Assembly: GCF_001571105.1 (NCBI RefSeq)
Contig: NZ_BCTD01000012.1
Length of the DNA: 64,000 bases
Direction: 5' to 3' (one strand)
Source of the DNA: Azotobacter vinelandii
GTDB taxonomy: Bacteria > Pseudomonadota > Gammaproteobacteria > Pseudomonadales > Pseudomonadaceae
Numbering within the stretch: position 1 is the stretch's first letter; each line of letters begins with the position of its first letter. The position numbers and the translations under genes were made by a program. Below, piece after piece: positions 16,831-25,945 of this stretch. The notes beneath the pieces were generated by a model. That model was not told the DNA's origin, did not search any database, and worked only from the letters and a program-made list of their open reading frames with translations.

Positions 16831-17316
16831 TCAGCGGTAGATCTTGTGCAACAGCCCGATCAACTGCTGGCGCTCCTCGGCGCTGAGCGCCGCGGTGGCT
16901 TCCTGGTCGCTCAGCGCGGCCACCTCCCGCAACTGTTTGAGCAGCGTCTCGCCGGCCTTGCTGAGGAAGATGCCATAGGAGCGCTTGTCCGGCTTGCAGC
17001 GCACCCGCAGCGCCAGCCCGCGACTCTCCAGCTTGTTCAGGAGGACCACTGCCTGCGGCGGCTCGATGGCCAGCGCACGGGCCAGGTCGGCCTGCATCAG
17101 GCCGGGGTTCTGCGCGATGATCGCCAGGGCGGTGAACTGTGCCGGGCGCAGGTCGAAGGCGGCGAGGCGGCCGACCAGTTGCTGGAAGACCTTGAGCTGG
17201 GCGCGGCGCAGGGCGTAGCCGATCAGGTCGTCGAGGGAACTGTCCAGCGGACTGTCGGCCAGTTGGGTGTTGGCCTGCGAAGCGGCGGCCGGGGTGGGGC
17301 TGGACTTGCTGGACAT
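16831..17316 (-). CDS. MarR-family transcriptional regulator
   Basis: This 161-residue winged-helix repressor has a flexible Ser/Pro/Ala-rich N-terminus (about residues 1-25). The MarR core follows, with LRPAQFTALAIIAQNPGLMQADLARALAIEPPQ-type recognition helices, the wing VRCKPDKRSYGIFLSKAGE, and a C-terminal dimerisation helix. It is convergent with pobR. The nearest genes suggest aromatic metabolism, but the ligand is unknown. The start chosen, MSSKSS, lacks a good binding site; a frame extending to 17397 exists but adds atypical sequence. Confidence 0.8.
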   Translation of the reverse strand: MSSKSSPTPAAASQANTQLADSPLDSSLDDLIGYALRRAQLKVFQQLVGRLAAFDLRPAQFTALAIIAQNPGLMQADLARALAIEPPQAVVLLNKLESRGLALRVRCKPDKRSYGIFLSKAGETLLKQLREVAALSDQEATAALSAEERQQLIGLLHKIYR

Positions 17317-17880
17317 GGGCGTGCGTTGTTTCCACTTAGTCAATCTGCATAAAAATTCTGCAATGCCTGTCGGAAACTGGCTAGGGCGAGTCACCAATTA
17401 TTTGCCGCGTTGCGACGGAGCCTGTCTTGGCGCAGGGCAAGACGCGAGGGCTGAGGTTTGGTCGTTCCAAATGAATGAATGCCGAGCCACGCGGCGCTGT
17501 GCCGAAGCGGGCCCGTTCCTGCGGGGGTGGCCGGGGCAGGCCATGCGGCGTTGCAGCCTTTGGCAAGGGAATGACCATCGCCCGCGGGTTGTGCCTTGCC
17601 GAACGCGGTCCGGGCCCGTTTCCGGCAGCGACGCAAGCGGGGAAACGGATGACTCGCCTTGGAGCTTTCGCGTGCGCCACCCCTTGCCCAAAGGGGCGGG
17701 CAGGTGCTGAATGCACCCATGGCCTACCGTCGGGACTCCTCCGGCGGGCAGTGTCCGAGCCGCTCCGGGTGTCGCACGACTATCCTGAGGCCGGCAGCGA
17801 TCGCACGGGGCCGCGGCGGTTCGCGCGATCCGCGGCCGTTCCGACGCGGCCAGTTCAGCTTCTACTGGGAGAATCAGCCG
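17317..17880. other. 564-bp intergenic region with dispersed small hairpins, upstream of fadB
   Basis: No gene is supported here. Visible structures are GTCTTG...CAAGAC and TTTGGTCGTTCCAAA near 17425-17475, CCGTTTCC (17616-17623) with GGAAACGG (17641-17648), and CCCCTT...AAGGGG (17680-17696). The first pair resembles dispersed Azotobacter/Pseudomonas repeats. The fadBA promoter must lie in the right part, but no convincing -35/-10 or fatty-acid regulator palindrome was seen. An open frame runs through from 17659 in phase with fadB but lacks coding character before 17881. Confidence 0.5.
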
Positions 17881-20028
17881 ATGATCTATAAAGGGAAAGC
17901 CATCAGGGTTCAGGCCCTCGGGGATGGCATCGCCGAGATGCAGTTCGACCTCGAGGGCGATTCCGTCAACAAATTCAACCGCCTCACGCTGAACGAGTTC
18001 CGCCAGGCGGTCGATGCGCTGCAGGCGGAGACTTCGCTCAAGGGTGTGCTGGTTTCCAGCGCCAAGGGTATGTTCATCGTTGGCGCCGATATCACCGAAT
18101 TCCTCGAACTGTTCCGGGCGCCCGAGGAAGAGCTGCGCGGTTGGTGCCTGGAGATCAACCGGATCTTCTCGGATTTCGAGGACCTGCCGGTGCCGACCGT
18201 GGTCGCGATCAACGGTCTGGCTCTCGGTGGCGGCTTCGAGATGTGCCTGGCCTGCGACTTCCGGGTGATGGCCGAGTCGGCCAGAGTGGGTCTGCCGGAG
18301 GTCAAGCTGGGGATCAACCCCGGCTTCGGCGGCACCGTGCGCCTGCCGCGGCTGATCGGCAGCGACAATGCCATCGAGTGGATCGCCGCCGGCAAGGAGA
18401 ACGGCGCCGCCGAGGCGCTCAAGGTCGGCGCGGCGGATGCCGTGGTCGCCGACGAGCGGCTGCGCGAGGCGGCCCTCGACCTGCTGAAGCGGGCCGCCGC
18501 CGGCGAGCTGGACTTCCGCGCCCGCCGCCAGCCGAAACTGGAGCCGCTCAAGCTCGGCAACATCGAACAGATGATGGCCTTCGAGAGCGCCAAGGCCTAC
18601 GTGGCCGCCCAGGCCGGTCCGCATTATCCGGCGCCCCTGGCGGCGGTGAAGACCATCCAGAAGGCCGCCAACTCCGCGCGCGAGGCGGCGCTGGAGATCG
18701 AGGTCGGCGGCTTCGTCAAGCTGGCCGCCACCACGGTGGCGCAGAGCCTGGTCGGGCTGTTCCTCAACGAGCAGGAGCTCAAGCGCAAGGCCAGGAAATA
18801 CGACAAGGACGCCCGCGAGGTGAAGCAGGCGGCGGTGCTCGGTGCCGGCATCATGGGCGGCGGCATCGCCTACCAGTCGGCGCTCAAGGGGACGCCGATC
18901 CTGCTGAAGGACATTCGCGAGGAGTCCATCCGCCAGGGTCTGGCCGAGGCCGACAAGCAGCTCGCCAAGCGGGTGGAGAAAGGCCGCCTGACGGTGGGGC
19001 AGATGGCCGAGGTGCTCAACGGCATCCGTCCGACCCTGTCCTACGGTGATTTCCCCCAGGTCGACCTGGTGGTCGAGGCGGTGGTCGAGCGGCTAGAGGT
19101 CAAGCAGGCGGTGCTCGCCGAGGTGGAGGCCCAGGTGCCGGGGGAGGCAGTGATCGCCTCCAACACCTCGACCATCTCCATCAGCCGGCTGGCCGACTCG
19201 CTCAAGCGTCCGCAGCGCTTTTGCGGCATGCACTTCTTCAACCCGGTGCCGCTGATGCCGCTGGTGGAGGTCATCCGCGGCCGGCAGACCGACGAGCGGA
19301 CCATCGCCACCACCGTCGCCTACGCGCGCAAGATGGGCAAGACGCCCATCGTGGTCAACGACTGTCCGGGATTCCTGGTCAACCGCGTGCTCTTTCCGTA
19401 TCTCGCCGGCTTCACCCGGCTCCTGGCCGCCGGCATCGACTTCCGGCGCATCGACCGGGTGATGGAAGGGTTCGGCTGGCCGATGGGGCCGGCCTACCTG
19501 CTCGATGTGGTCGGTATCGACACGGCGGTGCATGCGCGCAACGTGCTCGCCGAAGGCTATCCCGAGCGGATGAAGGAGGAGGGCGATACCGCCATCGACG
19601 TGCTGCTCAGGGCCGGCCGTCTCGGCCAGAAGAGCGGCAGCGGCTTCTACGCCTACGAGCGCGACGGCGGCGCCAAGCCGAAGAAGCTGGAGGACCCGCG
19701 GGCGGCCGAACTGCTCGGTCCGCTGGTGCGCGAGACGGGCGAGCTGGACGACGAGGAGATCGTCGCGCGGCTGATGCTGCCGCTGTGCCTGGAGGCGGTG
19801 CGCTGCCTGGAGGAGGGCATCGTCGAGTCGGCCGCCGAGGCGGACATGGGCCTGATCTACGGCATCGGTTTCCCGCCCTTCCGCGGCGGTGCGCTGCGCT
19901 ACATCGACACCCTCGGCGTCGCCCGCTTCGTCGAACTGGCCGACCGCCACGCCGACCTGGGGCCGCTGTACCGACCGACCGAACAACTGCGCGAAATGGC
20001 CCGTCAGGGCCGTACGTTCTTTGCCTGA
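17881..20028 (+). CDS. fadB: Fatty-acid oxidation complex alpha subunit (enoyl-CoA hydratase / 3-hydroxyacyl-CoA dehydrogenase)
   Basis: FadB carries out hydration and NAD-dependent oxidation in beta-oxidation and forms an alpha2-beta2 complex with FadA. At 715 residues it has family length. The N-terminal crotonase domain has the catalytic glutamates E120 (LGGGFE) and E140 (GLPEVKLG). The dehydrogenase domain has the NAD fold VLGAGIMGGGIA near residue 320 and catalytic H451 in GMHFFNPVPLMPLVEV. The start, MIYKGKAI, has GGGAGA about eight bases upstream and equals the usual N-terminus. It is 16 bases from fadA, in one operon. Confidence 0.97.
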   Translation: MIYKGKAIRVQALGDGIAEMQFDLEGDSVNKFNRLTLNEFRQAVDALQAETSLKGVLVSSAKGMFIVGADITEFLELFRAPEEELRGWCLEINRIFSDFEDLPVPTVVAINGLALGGGFEMCLACDFRVMAESARVGLPEVKLGINPGFGGTVRLPRLIGSDNAIEWIAAGKENGAAEALKVGAADAVVADERLREAALDLLKRAAAGELDFRARRQPKLEPLKLGNIEQMMAFESAKAYVAAQAGPHYPAPLAAVKTIQKAANSAREAALEIEVGGFVKLAATTVAQSLVGLFLNEQELKRKARKYDKDAREVKQAAVLGAGIMGGGIAYQSALKGTPILLKDIREESIRQGLAEADKQLAKRVEKGRLTVGQMAEVLNGIRPTLSYGDFPQVDLVVEAVVERLEVKQAVLAEVEAQVPGEAVIASNTSTISISRLADSLKRPQRFCGMHFFNPVPLMPLVEVIRGRQTDERTIATTVAYARKMGKTPIVVNDCPGFLVNRVLFPYLAGFTRLLAAGIDFRRIDRVMEGFGWPMGPAYLLDVVGIDTAVHARNVLAEGYPERMKEEGDTAIDVLLRAGRLGQKSGSGFYAYERDGGAKPKKLEDPRAAELLGPLVRETGELDDEEIVARLMLPLCLEAVRCLEEGIVESAAEADMGLIYGIGFPPFRGGALRYIDTLGVARFVELADRHADLGPLYRPTEQLREMARQGRTFFA

Positions 20029-20044
20029 GGGGGAGAGCCGAGTC

Positions 20045-21220
20045 ATGAGTCCGAATCCGAAAGACGCCGTCATCGTCGACTTCGCCCGCACCCCGATGGG
20101 CCGTTCCAAGGGCGGCATGCACCGCCACACCCGCGCCGAGAACCTTTCCGCGCATCTCATCACCGAGTTACTGGCGCGCAATCCGCAGGTCGACCCGGCG
20201 GAGGTCGAGGACGTGATCTGGGGCTGCGTCAACCAGACCCTGGAGCAGGGCTGGAACATCGCGCGCATGGCTGCGCTGCTGACGCCGATCCCGCACGGCA
20301 GCGGCGCGCAGACCGTCAACCGCCTGTGCGGCTCCTCGATGAGCGCGCTGCACAGCGCGGTGCAGGCGATCCAGACCGGCAACGGCGAGGTGTTCGTGGT
20401 CGGTGGCGTCGAGCACATGGGCCACCTGCCGATGACCCATGGGGTCGATCCGAACCCGAAGCTGTCCCTACAGGTGGCCAAGGCCGCCGGAATGATGGGA
20501 CTGACCGCCGAGATGCTGGCGATGATGCATGGCGTGACCCGCGAGCAGCAGGACGCCTTCGCCCTGCGCTCGCACCAGCGGGCGCACCGCGCCACGGTCG
20601 AGGGCCACTTCGCCGAGGAAATAGCGCCGATCGAGGGTTACGACGAGCACGGCCAGTTGCGGGTCTTCGAGCAGGACGAGACGATCCGCCCGGACACCAC
20701 CCTGGAGGGCCTGGCCAAGCTCAAGCCGGTGTTCAACCCGAAGAGCGGCACCGTCACCGCGGGCAGTTCCTCGCAGATCACCGACGGCGCTTCCTGCATG
20801 ATCGTCATGTCCGGCCAGCGCGCCCGCGACCTGGGCATCCAGCCGCTGGCCGTGGTGCGCGCCATGGCGGTGGTCGGGGTGGACCCGTCGATCATGGGCT
20901 ACGGTCCGGTGCCGGCCACCCAGAAGGCGCTGGCGCGGGCCGGACTGTCGATGGCCGACATCGACTTCGTCGAGCTCAACGAGGCCTTCGCCGCCCAGGC
21001 CATCCCGGTGCTCAAGGACCTCAAGCTGCTCGACGTGCTGGACGACAAGGTCAACCTGCACGGCGGCGCCATCGCCCTGGGCCACCCCTTCGGCTGTTCG
21101 GGAGTGCGGATTTCCGGCACCCTGCTGAACATCATGCGGCAGAAGAGTGGCACCCTGGGGCTGGCGACCATGTGCATCGGTCTCGGCCAGGGCATCGCCA
21201 CCGTCTTCGAGCGCGCCTGA
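20045..21220 (+). CDS. fadA: 3-ketoacyl-CoA thiolase (fatty-acid oxidation complex beta subunit)
   Basis: FadA cleaves 3-ketoacyl-CoA to acetyl-CoA and a shortened acyl-CoA, the last step of each beta-oxidation turn. The protein has 391 residues, with nucleophile C95 in NRLCGSSMSA, the NEAFAAQ motif, histidine in IALGHPFGCSG, and the second cysteine C377 in MCIGLGQG. GGGGGAGAG precedes the start. It is the second gene of the fadBA operon and is followed by a good terminator. Confidence 0.97.
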   Translation: MSPNPKDAVIVDFARTPMGRSKGGMHRHTRAENLSAHLITELLARNPQVDPAEVEDVIWGCVNQTLEQGWNIARMAALLTPIPHGSGAQTVNRLCGSSMSALHSAVQAIQTGNGEVFVVGGVEHMGHLPMTHGVDPNPKLSLQVAKAAGMMGLTAEMLAMMHGVTREQQDAFALRSHQRAHRATVEGHFAEEIAPIEGYDEHGQLRVFEQDETIRPDTTLEGLAKLKPVFNPKSGTVTAGSSSQITDGASCMIVMSGQRARDLGIQPLAVVRAMAVVGVDPSIMGYGPVPATQKALARAGLSMADIDFVELNEAFAAQAIPVLKDLKLLDVLDDKVNLHGGAIALGHPFGCSGVRISGTLLNIMRQKSGTLGLATMCIGLGQGIATVFERA

Positions 21221-21235
21221 TCCCGCTCGGCCAGT

Positions 21236-21267
21236 GCGACCGGGGTTCATGCCCCGGTCGCGTTTTT
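21236..21267 (+). terminator. Rho-independent terminator of fadBA
   Basis: GCGACCGGGG (21236-21245) and CCCCGGTCGC (21252-21261) form a perfect 10-bp stem with a 6-base loop, followed by GTTTTT (21262-21267), 15 bases after the fadA stop. Confidence 0.9.
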
Positions 21268-21304
21268 CGCGCCCCCTGGGCGTATTCCTTTCCCGGAGAG
21301 CGCC

Positions 21305-21541
21305 ATGACTGTACAACCCGGTCTCTACCGACATTACAAGGGAGCCGAATACCGCGTGCTCGGCGTGGTCCGGCATTCCGAGAGCGAGGAGGAACTGGTG
21401 CTCTACCAGGCCCTGTACGGCGATTTCGGGCTCTGGGTCCGGCCGCTGGCGATGTTCGCCGAAAGCGTCGAAGTTGACGGTCGCCGGATGCCGCGCTTTG
21501 CTTTGATTCGGGTGGAAACCCCGGCTTTTCCGGCTATCTAG
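21305..21541 (+). CDS. DUF1653 small protein
   Basis: This 78-residue protein has the DUF1653 pattern: PGLYRHYKGAEYRVLGVVRHSE near the start, then LVLYQALYGDFGLWVRPLAMFAE, and the final RFALI. The fold is probably a small beta-barrel; the function is unknown. GGAGAG lies upstream of the start. It sits alone between the fadBA terminator and the topA promoter, as in P. aeruginosa (from memory). Confidence 0.85.
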   Translation: MTVQPGLYRHYKGAEYRVLGVVRHSESEEELVLYQALYGDFGLWVRPLAMFAESVEVDGRRMPRFALIRVETPAFPAI

Positions 21542-21565
21542 GCCATAAGTACGGCCGGGCCACCC

Positions 21566-21595
21566 TTGACCGCGCGTCGGCGGCCACTATATATA
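21566..21595 (+). promoter_or_regulatory. Sigma-70 promoter of topA
   Basis: TTGACC (21566-21571) is followed after 16 bp by TATATA (21588-21593); an overlapping TATATA at 21590-21595 gives an 18-bp spacer. A GC-rich discriminator (GCGCCG) follows, the type that makes promoters sensitive to supercoiling, which suits topA. It implies a leader of about 205 nt. Confidence 0.6.
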
Positions 21596-21635
21596 GCGCC
21601 GAACAGGAGCCTTGCGGTCGGTTGATTGAATCACT

Positions 21636-21732
21636 TTCGGCGTCCGAGGCCCCGAACTGCGTTGCCGCTCCTCGTCATAGCCCGGCTATGACCCCGTCAC
21701 AGCGCCTTGTCTCGGAATTTCCCTCGGCCGAA
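21636..21732. repeat. Long imperfect stem-loop repeat in the topA leader
   Basis: The outer arms TTCGG-CGT-CCGAGG (21636-21649) and CCTCGG-CCGAA (21722-21732) pair with a 3-base bulge. Inside is the 19-base palindrome GTCATAGCCCGGCTATGAC (21674-21692). The unit of about 100 bp looks like a dispersed folding repeat rather than a unique regulatory RNA, but it would be transcribed in the topA 5' leader. Confidence 0.6.
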
Positions 21733-21805
21733 TCTGCGTTCAAGTACCGGCCTGGCAGGCAGACGCTCCCCGCTTTCACCTTTCGAATTAGGAATGCTCC
21801 GATCC

Positions 21806-24412
21806 ATGGGTAAATCGCTGGTCATCGTGGAATCCCCGGCCAAGGCCAAGACCATCAACAAGTATCTGGGCAGCCAGTACGTGGTGAAGTCGAGCATCGG
21901 CCATATCCGTGACCTGCCCACCAGCGGCTCGGCCAGTACCGCCAAGGAGCCGGCCAAGCGCGGCAAGGGCGTGGCCGAAGGGCCGGCGTTGTCGCCCAGG
22001 GACAAGGCCAAGCGTCAGTTGTTCGCGCGCATGGGGGTCGATCCCGAGCACGGCTGGCAGGCCCATTACGAAATCCTGCCGGGCAAGGAAAAGGTGGTCG
22101 ACGAGTTGCGCCGCCTGGCCCGGGAAGCCGACACCATCTATCTCGCCACCGACCTGGACCGCGAAGGGGAGGCCATCGCCTGGCACCTGCGCGAATCCAT
22201 CGGCGGCGACGAGGAGCGCTACAAGCGCGTGGTGTTCAACGAAATCACCAAGAAGGCGATCCAGGAGGCTTTCTCCCAGCCGGGCGACCTGGATATCAAC
22301 CGGGTCAACGCGCAGCAGGCGCGGCGCTTCCTCGACCGGGTGGTCGGCTACATGGTTTCGCCGCTGCTCTGGCAGAAGATCGCTCGCGGCCTGTCCGCCG
22401 GCCGCGTGCAGTCGGTGGCGGTGAAGCTGATCGTCGAGCGCGAGCGGGAGATCCGCGCCTTCATCCCGGAGGAGTTCTGGGAGGTGCATGCCGACCTGGG
22501 CACCGCCCGCGGCGACAAGGTGCGCTTCGAGGTGGCCAGGGAGCAGGGCGAGGTCTTCCGCCCGCTCAACGAGGCCCAGGCCATGGCCGCGCTGGAGAAG
22601 CTCAAGGCCTCCAGCTACCAGGTGCTCAAGCGCGAGGACAAGCCGACCCGCAGCAAGCCCTCGGCGCCCTTCATCACCTCGACCTTGCAGCAGGCGGCGA
22701 GCAACCGCCTCGGCTTCTCGGTGAAGAAGACCATGATGATGGCTCAGCGCCTGTACGAGGCCGGTTACATCACCTACATGCGGACCGACTCGACCAACCT
22801 CTCCGCCGATGCCCTGGAGATGGCGCGCGGCTTCATCGACAGCGAGTTCGGCGGGAAGTACCTGCCGGCCAAGCCCAATGTCTACACCAGCAAGGAAGGC
22901 GCCCAGGAGGCTCACGAGGCGATCCGTCCCTCCGACGTCAACCTGCGGCCGAACCAGTTGGCCGGCATGGAGCGCGACGCCGAGCGCCTCTACGAGCTGA
23001 TCTGGCGCCAGTTCGTCGCCTGCCAGATGCCGCCGGCCGAATACCTGTCGACCAACGTCAGCGTCCAGGCCGGCGACTTCGAGCTGCGCGCCAAGGGCCG
23101 CATCCTCAAGTTCGACGGCTATACCCGCGTGTTGCCGCAATTGGCCAAGCCCGGCGAGGACGACGTGCTGCCGGAGATGAGCGAGGGCGAACTGCTCGAT
23201 CTGCTCAAGCTCGATCCCAGCCAGCATTTCACCAAGCCGCCAGCGCGCTACAGCGAGGCCAGCCTGGTCAAGGAGATGGAAAAGCGCGGGATCGGCCGGC
23301 CGTCCACCTACGCGGCGATCATCTCGACCATCCAGGAGCGCGGCTACGTGACCCTGCAGAATCGCCGCTTCCATTCGGAGAAGATGGGCGAGATCGTCAC
23401 CGAGCGGCTCGGCGAGAGCTTCGCCAACCTGATGGACTACGGCTTCACCGCTAGCATGGAGGAGCATCTGGACGACGTCGCCCAGGGCGAGCGCGACTGG
23501 AAGAACCTGCTCGACGAGTTCTACGGCGATTTCCGCAGGAAGCTGGAGGCGGCCGAATCCAGCGAGGCCGGCATGCGCGCCAACCAGCCGACCCTGACCG
23601 ACATTCCCTGCCGCGAATGCGGCCGGCCGATGATGATCCGCACCGCCTCGACCGGCGTGTTCCTCGGCTGCTCGGGTTACAACCTGCCGCCCAAGGAACG
23701 CTGCAAAGCGACCGTCAACCTGATCCCGGGCGACGAGATCGCCGCGGACGACGAGGGCGAATCCGAATCCCTGCTGCTGCGCCACAAGCGTCGCTGCCCG
23801 AAGTGCGGCACGGCGATGGACGCCTATCTGCTCGACGAGCGGCACAAGCTGCACATCTGCGGCAACAATCCGGACTGCCCCGGCTACGAGATTGAGGAGG
23901 GCCAGTACCGCATCAAGGGCTACGAGGGGCCGACCCTGGAGTGCGACAAGTGCGGTAGCGAGATGCAGCTCAAGACCGGCCGCTTCGGCAAGTTCTTCGG
24001 CTGTACCAACGCCGCCTGCAAGAACACCCGCAAGCTGCTGAAGAACGGCGAGCCGGCGCCGCCGAAGATGGATGCGGTGAAAATGCCGGAGCTGCGCTGC
24101 GAGAAGGTCGACGATGTCTACGTGCTGCGCGACGGCGCTTCCGGCCTGTTCCTCGCCGCCAGCCAGTTCCCGAAGAACCGCGAGACCCGTGCGCCGCTGG
24201 TCCTGGAACTGTTGCCGCATCGGGACGAAATCGACCCGAAGTACCACTTCCTGCTGGAAGCCCCTAGCCACGACCCGGAAGGGCGCCCAGCGGTGATCCG
24301 CTTCAGCCGCAAGACCAAGGAGCAATACGTGCAGAGCGAGGTCGAGGGCAAGCCCAGCGGCTGGCGCGCCTTCCATCGGGACGGCCGCTGGGTGGTCGAG
24401 GACAAGCACTGA
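21806..24412 (+). CDS. topA: DNA topoisomerase I
   Basis: This type IA topoisomerase relaxes negative supercoils. It has 868 residues, with an N-terminal TOPRIM domain (SLVIVESPAKAKTINKYLG; DLDREGEAIAWHL) and active-site Y324 in ITYMRTDSTN. Three C-terminal tetracysteine zinc ribbons follow, with motifs CRECGRPM, CPKCGTAM and CDKCGSEM. The start, MGKSLVIV, is 12 bases after AGGA; an in-frame ATG four codons earlier is too close to that site. Confidence 0.97.
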   Translation: MGKSLVIVESPAKAKTINKYLGSQYVVKSSIGHIRDLPTSGSASTAKEPAKRGKGVAEGPALSPRDKAKRQLFARMGVDPEHGWQAHYEILPGKEKVVDELRRLAREADTIYLATDLDREGEAIAWHLRESIGGDEERYKRVVFNEITKKAIQEAFSQPGDLDINRVNAQQARRFLDRVVGYMVSPLLWQKIARGLSAGRVQSVAVKLIVEREREIRAFIPEEFWEVHADLGTARGDKVRFEVAREQGEVFRPLNEAQAMAALEKLKASSYQVLKREDKPTRSKPSAPFITSTLQQAASNRLGFSVKKTMMMAQRLYEAGYITYMRTDSTNLSADALEMARGFIDSEFGGKYLPAKPNVYTSKEGAQEAHEAIRPSDVNLRPNQLAGMERDAERLYELIWRQFVACQMPPAEYLSTNVSVQAGDFELRAKGRILKFDGYTRVLPQLAKPGEDDVLPEMSEGELLDLLKLDPSQHFTKPPARYSEASLVKEMEKRGIGRPSTYAAIISTIQERGYVTLQNRRFHSEKMGEIVTERLGESFANLMDYGFTASMEEHLDDVAQGERDWKNLLDEFYGDFRRKLEAAESSEAGMRANQPTLTDIPCRECGRPMMIRTASTGVFLGCSGYNLPPKERCKATVNLIPGDEIAADDEGESESLLLRHKRRCPKCGTAMDAYLLDERHKLHICGNNPDCPGYEIEEGQYRIKGYEGPTLECDKCGSEMQLKTGRFGKFFGCTNAACKNTRKLLKNGEPAPPKMDAVKMPELRCEKVDDVYVLRDGASGLFLAASQFPKNRETRAPLVLELLPHRDEIDPKYHFLLEAPSHDPEGRPAVIRFSRKTKEQYVQSEVEGKPSGWRAFHRDGRWVVEDKH

Positions 24413-24560
24413 TCCTCCGGTGTGTCGCGCTCCCAGCGGAAAAGGGCGCCTGTCGTGGACGGCCCGTCGGAGATGGCCGGTGCCGTCCATGCCGCGGGTC
24501 CATACTTGATCGCACTTTGGCCTGGTATACAGTGGCTGTCTCGAACCGGAGGGCGCCTGC

Positions 24561-25085
24561 ATGGCCCACGAGCTTTATACACGCACCAACCAGAAACTCT
24601 ATTTCGCCGGCCTGGCGCTGGCATCCCTGCGCCGGGCGGAGGAAAGCCGGGCGCTGAATGCCCAGGCGCAGGCCATGGCGGAGCGCGAGGCGGTGCTTTT
24701 TCACCTGCATGGCGCCCTGCTGGGGCTGTGCCATGAAATCGCCGGCTTCTACCGCCTGCCCGAGGCGGGCGTGCCGCGGGTCGAACGCTTCCTGGATGCC
24801 GGATTGCTGCGTGCGGCGCCCAGTCCGGAACTGGCGGAGCTGGTGGAACTGGCCAGCCAGCCGGAAACCTGGCTGGCCGAACTGCTGGACCAGCATACCC
24901 GGTTGTTCCAGCCGCCACAGGCGCCGAAGAAAGCCAAGGTCGATCCGCGGCTGCCGCTGATCGAAACGGTGGGCCTGGACGAGGAAGAGGCGTCGCCGCT
25001 CCCGAGCACCACGCAACTGGAGCAGTGGAGACAGTCGCTCAAGGATCTGGCCCTGCGCTTTCGCGAGTCCCTGACCGAATGCTGA
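24561..25085 (+). CDS. DUF6586 family protein of unknown function
   Basis: This 174-residue, helix-rich, soluble protein has no signal peptide or transmembrane segment. It contains ELYTRTNQKLYFAGLALASL, a middle HGALLGLCHEIAGFYRLP, and a proline-rich linker before a final helix LEQWRQSLKDLALRFRESL. It matches from memory a Pseudomonas family located between topA and sulA. GGAGG precedes the start. The 148-bp upstream gap has a TATACA (24526-24531) that could be a -10 but no well-spaced -35. The position near lexA-sulA suggests, but does not show, a link to DNA damage or division. Confidence 0.8.
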   Translation: MAHELYTRTNQKLYFAGLALASLRRAEESRALNAQAQAMAEREAVLFHLHGALLGLCHEIAGFYRLPEAGVPRVERFLDAGLLRAAPSPELAELVELASQPETWLAELLDQHTRLFQPPQAPKKAKVDPRLPLIETVGLDEEEASPLPSTTQLEQWRQSLKDLALRFRESLTEC

Positions 25086-25171
25086 GCGGGTAGGGGAGCG
25101 ACGGTCATCCAGTGATGCCCGGGATCGGCTGTTACATTACAATGTCCAGCCTTTTCCACGAGCAGCCCCCT

Positions 25172-25405
25172 ATGCCTACGTCCTTTCTCGAAATCGTCGA
25201 ACTGCCCGATGGGCGCATCGCCTTGCGTCGCGCCGACGACGAAGAAGAGCTGGTCATCCTCGACTTTTCCGAAAGCGCGAAGAGCTTTCTGCAGGGGCAT
25301 CACATCGAGGTAGCCAAGGCCATGCTGAACGTGGGCGTGCAGATGGCCGGGCGTCTGGCCGAGGGCGACTTCGAGAGCGACGAACTGCCGCGCGTTTTGC
25401 ACTGA
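25172..25405 (+). CDS. Small conserved acidic protein of unknown function
   Basis: This 77-residue protein (MPTSFLEIVELPDG start) has an N-terminal beta-hairpin region (LPDGRIALRRADDEEELVIL) and a helix (AKAMLNVGVQMAGRLAEG). It is well conserved, from memory, between topA and sulA in pseudomonads. A start at 25142 would add ten residues; no start has a strong binding site. It is convergent with sulA. Function unknown. Confidence 0.7.
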   Translation: MPTSFLEIVELPDGRIALRRADDEEELVILDFSESAKSFLQGHHIEVAKAMLNVGVQMAGRLAEGDFESDELPRVLH

Positions 25406-25466
25406 AGTCGGCCGTGCCCGTGGGGAGCGGGTGCCGTATTCGCCTTTCGCCGCCAGGTCGTGGACT

Positions 25467-25937
25467 TCAACCCAGTCGGATGTTCAGGCTCTGGGCCCGA
25501 CCGATTCGCGCGGCCTGGAGCAACCGGTGTCTGGTCGGCCGACTCACCTGGTCCAGCCAACTGACCACCGTATGACTGCGCCCCAGGCGCAGGGCTTCGC
25601 ACGCCAGCTCGCTCGCTTCCTGTTCGCGGGAGGGGTGCAGCAGGAGAATCCGCTCGCGATTGAGGCCGGCCTCGCGCAGCCAGCCGTGGCTCAGATTGGC
25701 CGGGGGGGCCACCAGGGTCAGCCAGCGTCCGTCGTCGCCCTGGCTCAGTTCGCGCAGCATGGGGGCGAGCAGGAACAGGCATTGACCGGCATCGCCACGC
25801 AGGCTGAGTTCGCTGAATGGCTCCGTCTGCCTGGCGGCGGGCGATCCGGGCGTTTTCCCGTCGTCGCGGCGGGATGGCCGGGCCAGCGCCGCTTCGAACG
25901 GCAACGACTGTGCGTTCAGGGACTGCGAGAGCTGCAT
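25467..25937 (-). CDS. sulA: SOS cell-division inhibitor SulA
   Basis: SulA blocks FtsZ polymerisation during DNA damage. The protein has 156 residues, with the RecA-like SulA core LAPMLRELSQGDDGRWLTLVAPP, then REAGLNRERILLLHPSR and RLGRSHTVVSWLDQVS. A strong AGGAGGAAGC precedes the start. It lies eight bases downstream of lexA, so the two form one SOS operon controlled from the LexA box upstream of lexA. Confidence 0.9.
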   Translation of the reverse strand: MQLSQSLNAQSLPFEAALARPSRRDDGKTPGSPAARQTEPFSELSLRGDAGQCLFLLAPMLRELSQGDDGRWLTLVAPPANLSHGWLREAGLNRERILLLHPSREQEASELACEALRLGRSHTVVSWLDQVSRPTRHRLLQAARIGRAQSLNIRLG

Positions 25938-25945
25938 GCTTCCTC

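Noticed and set aside
17398..17720. Small open frames on both strands in the fadB upstream gap
   Set aside because: They overlap in several frames, lack binding sites and are full of short inverted repeats.
17659..17880. In-frame N-terminal extension of fadB
   Set aside because: The extension lacks family similarity, and the start at 17881 gives the normal FadB N-terminus with a binding site.
24524..24541. Possible second LexA box near CTGGTATACAGTGGCTG
   Set aside because: The CTG-N10-CAG spacing is not met.
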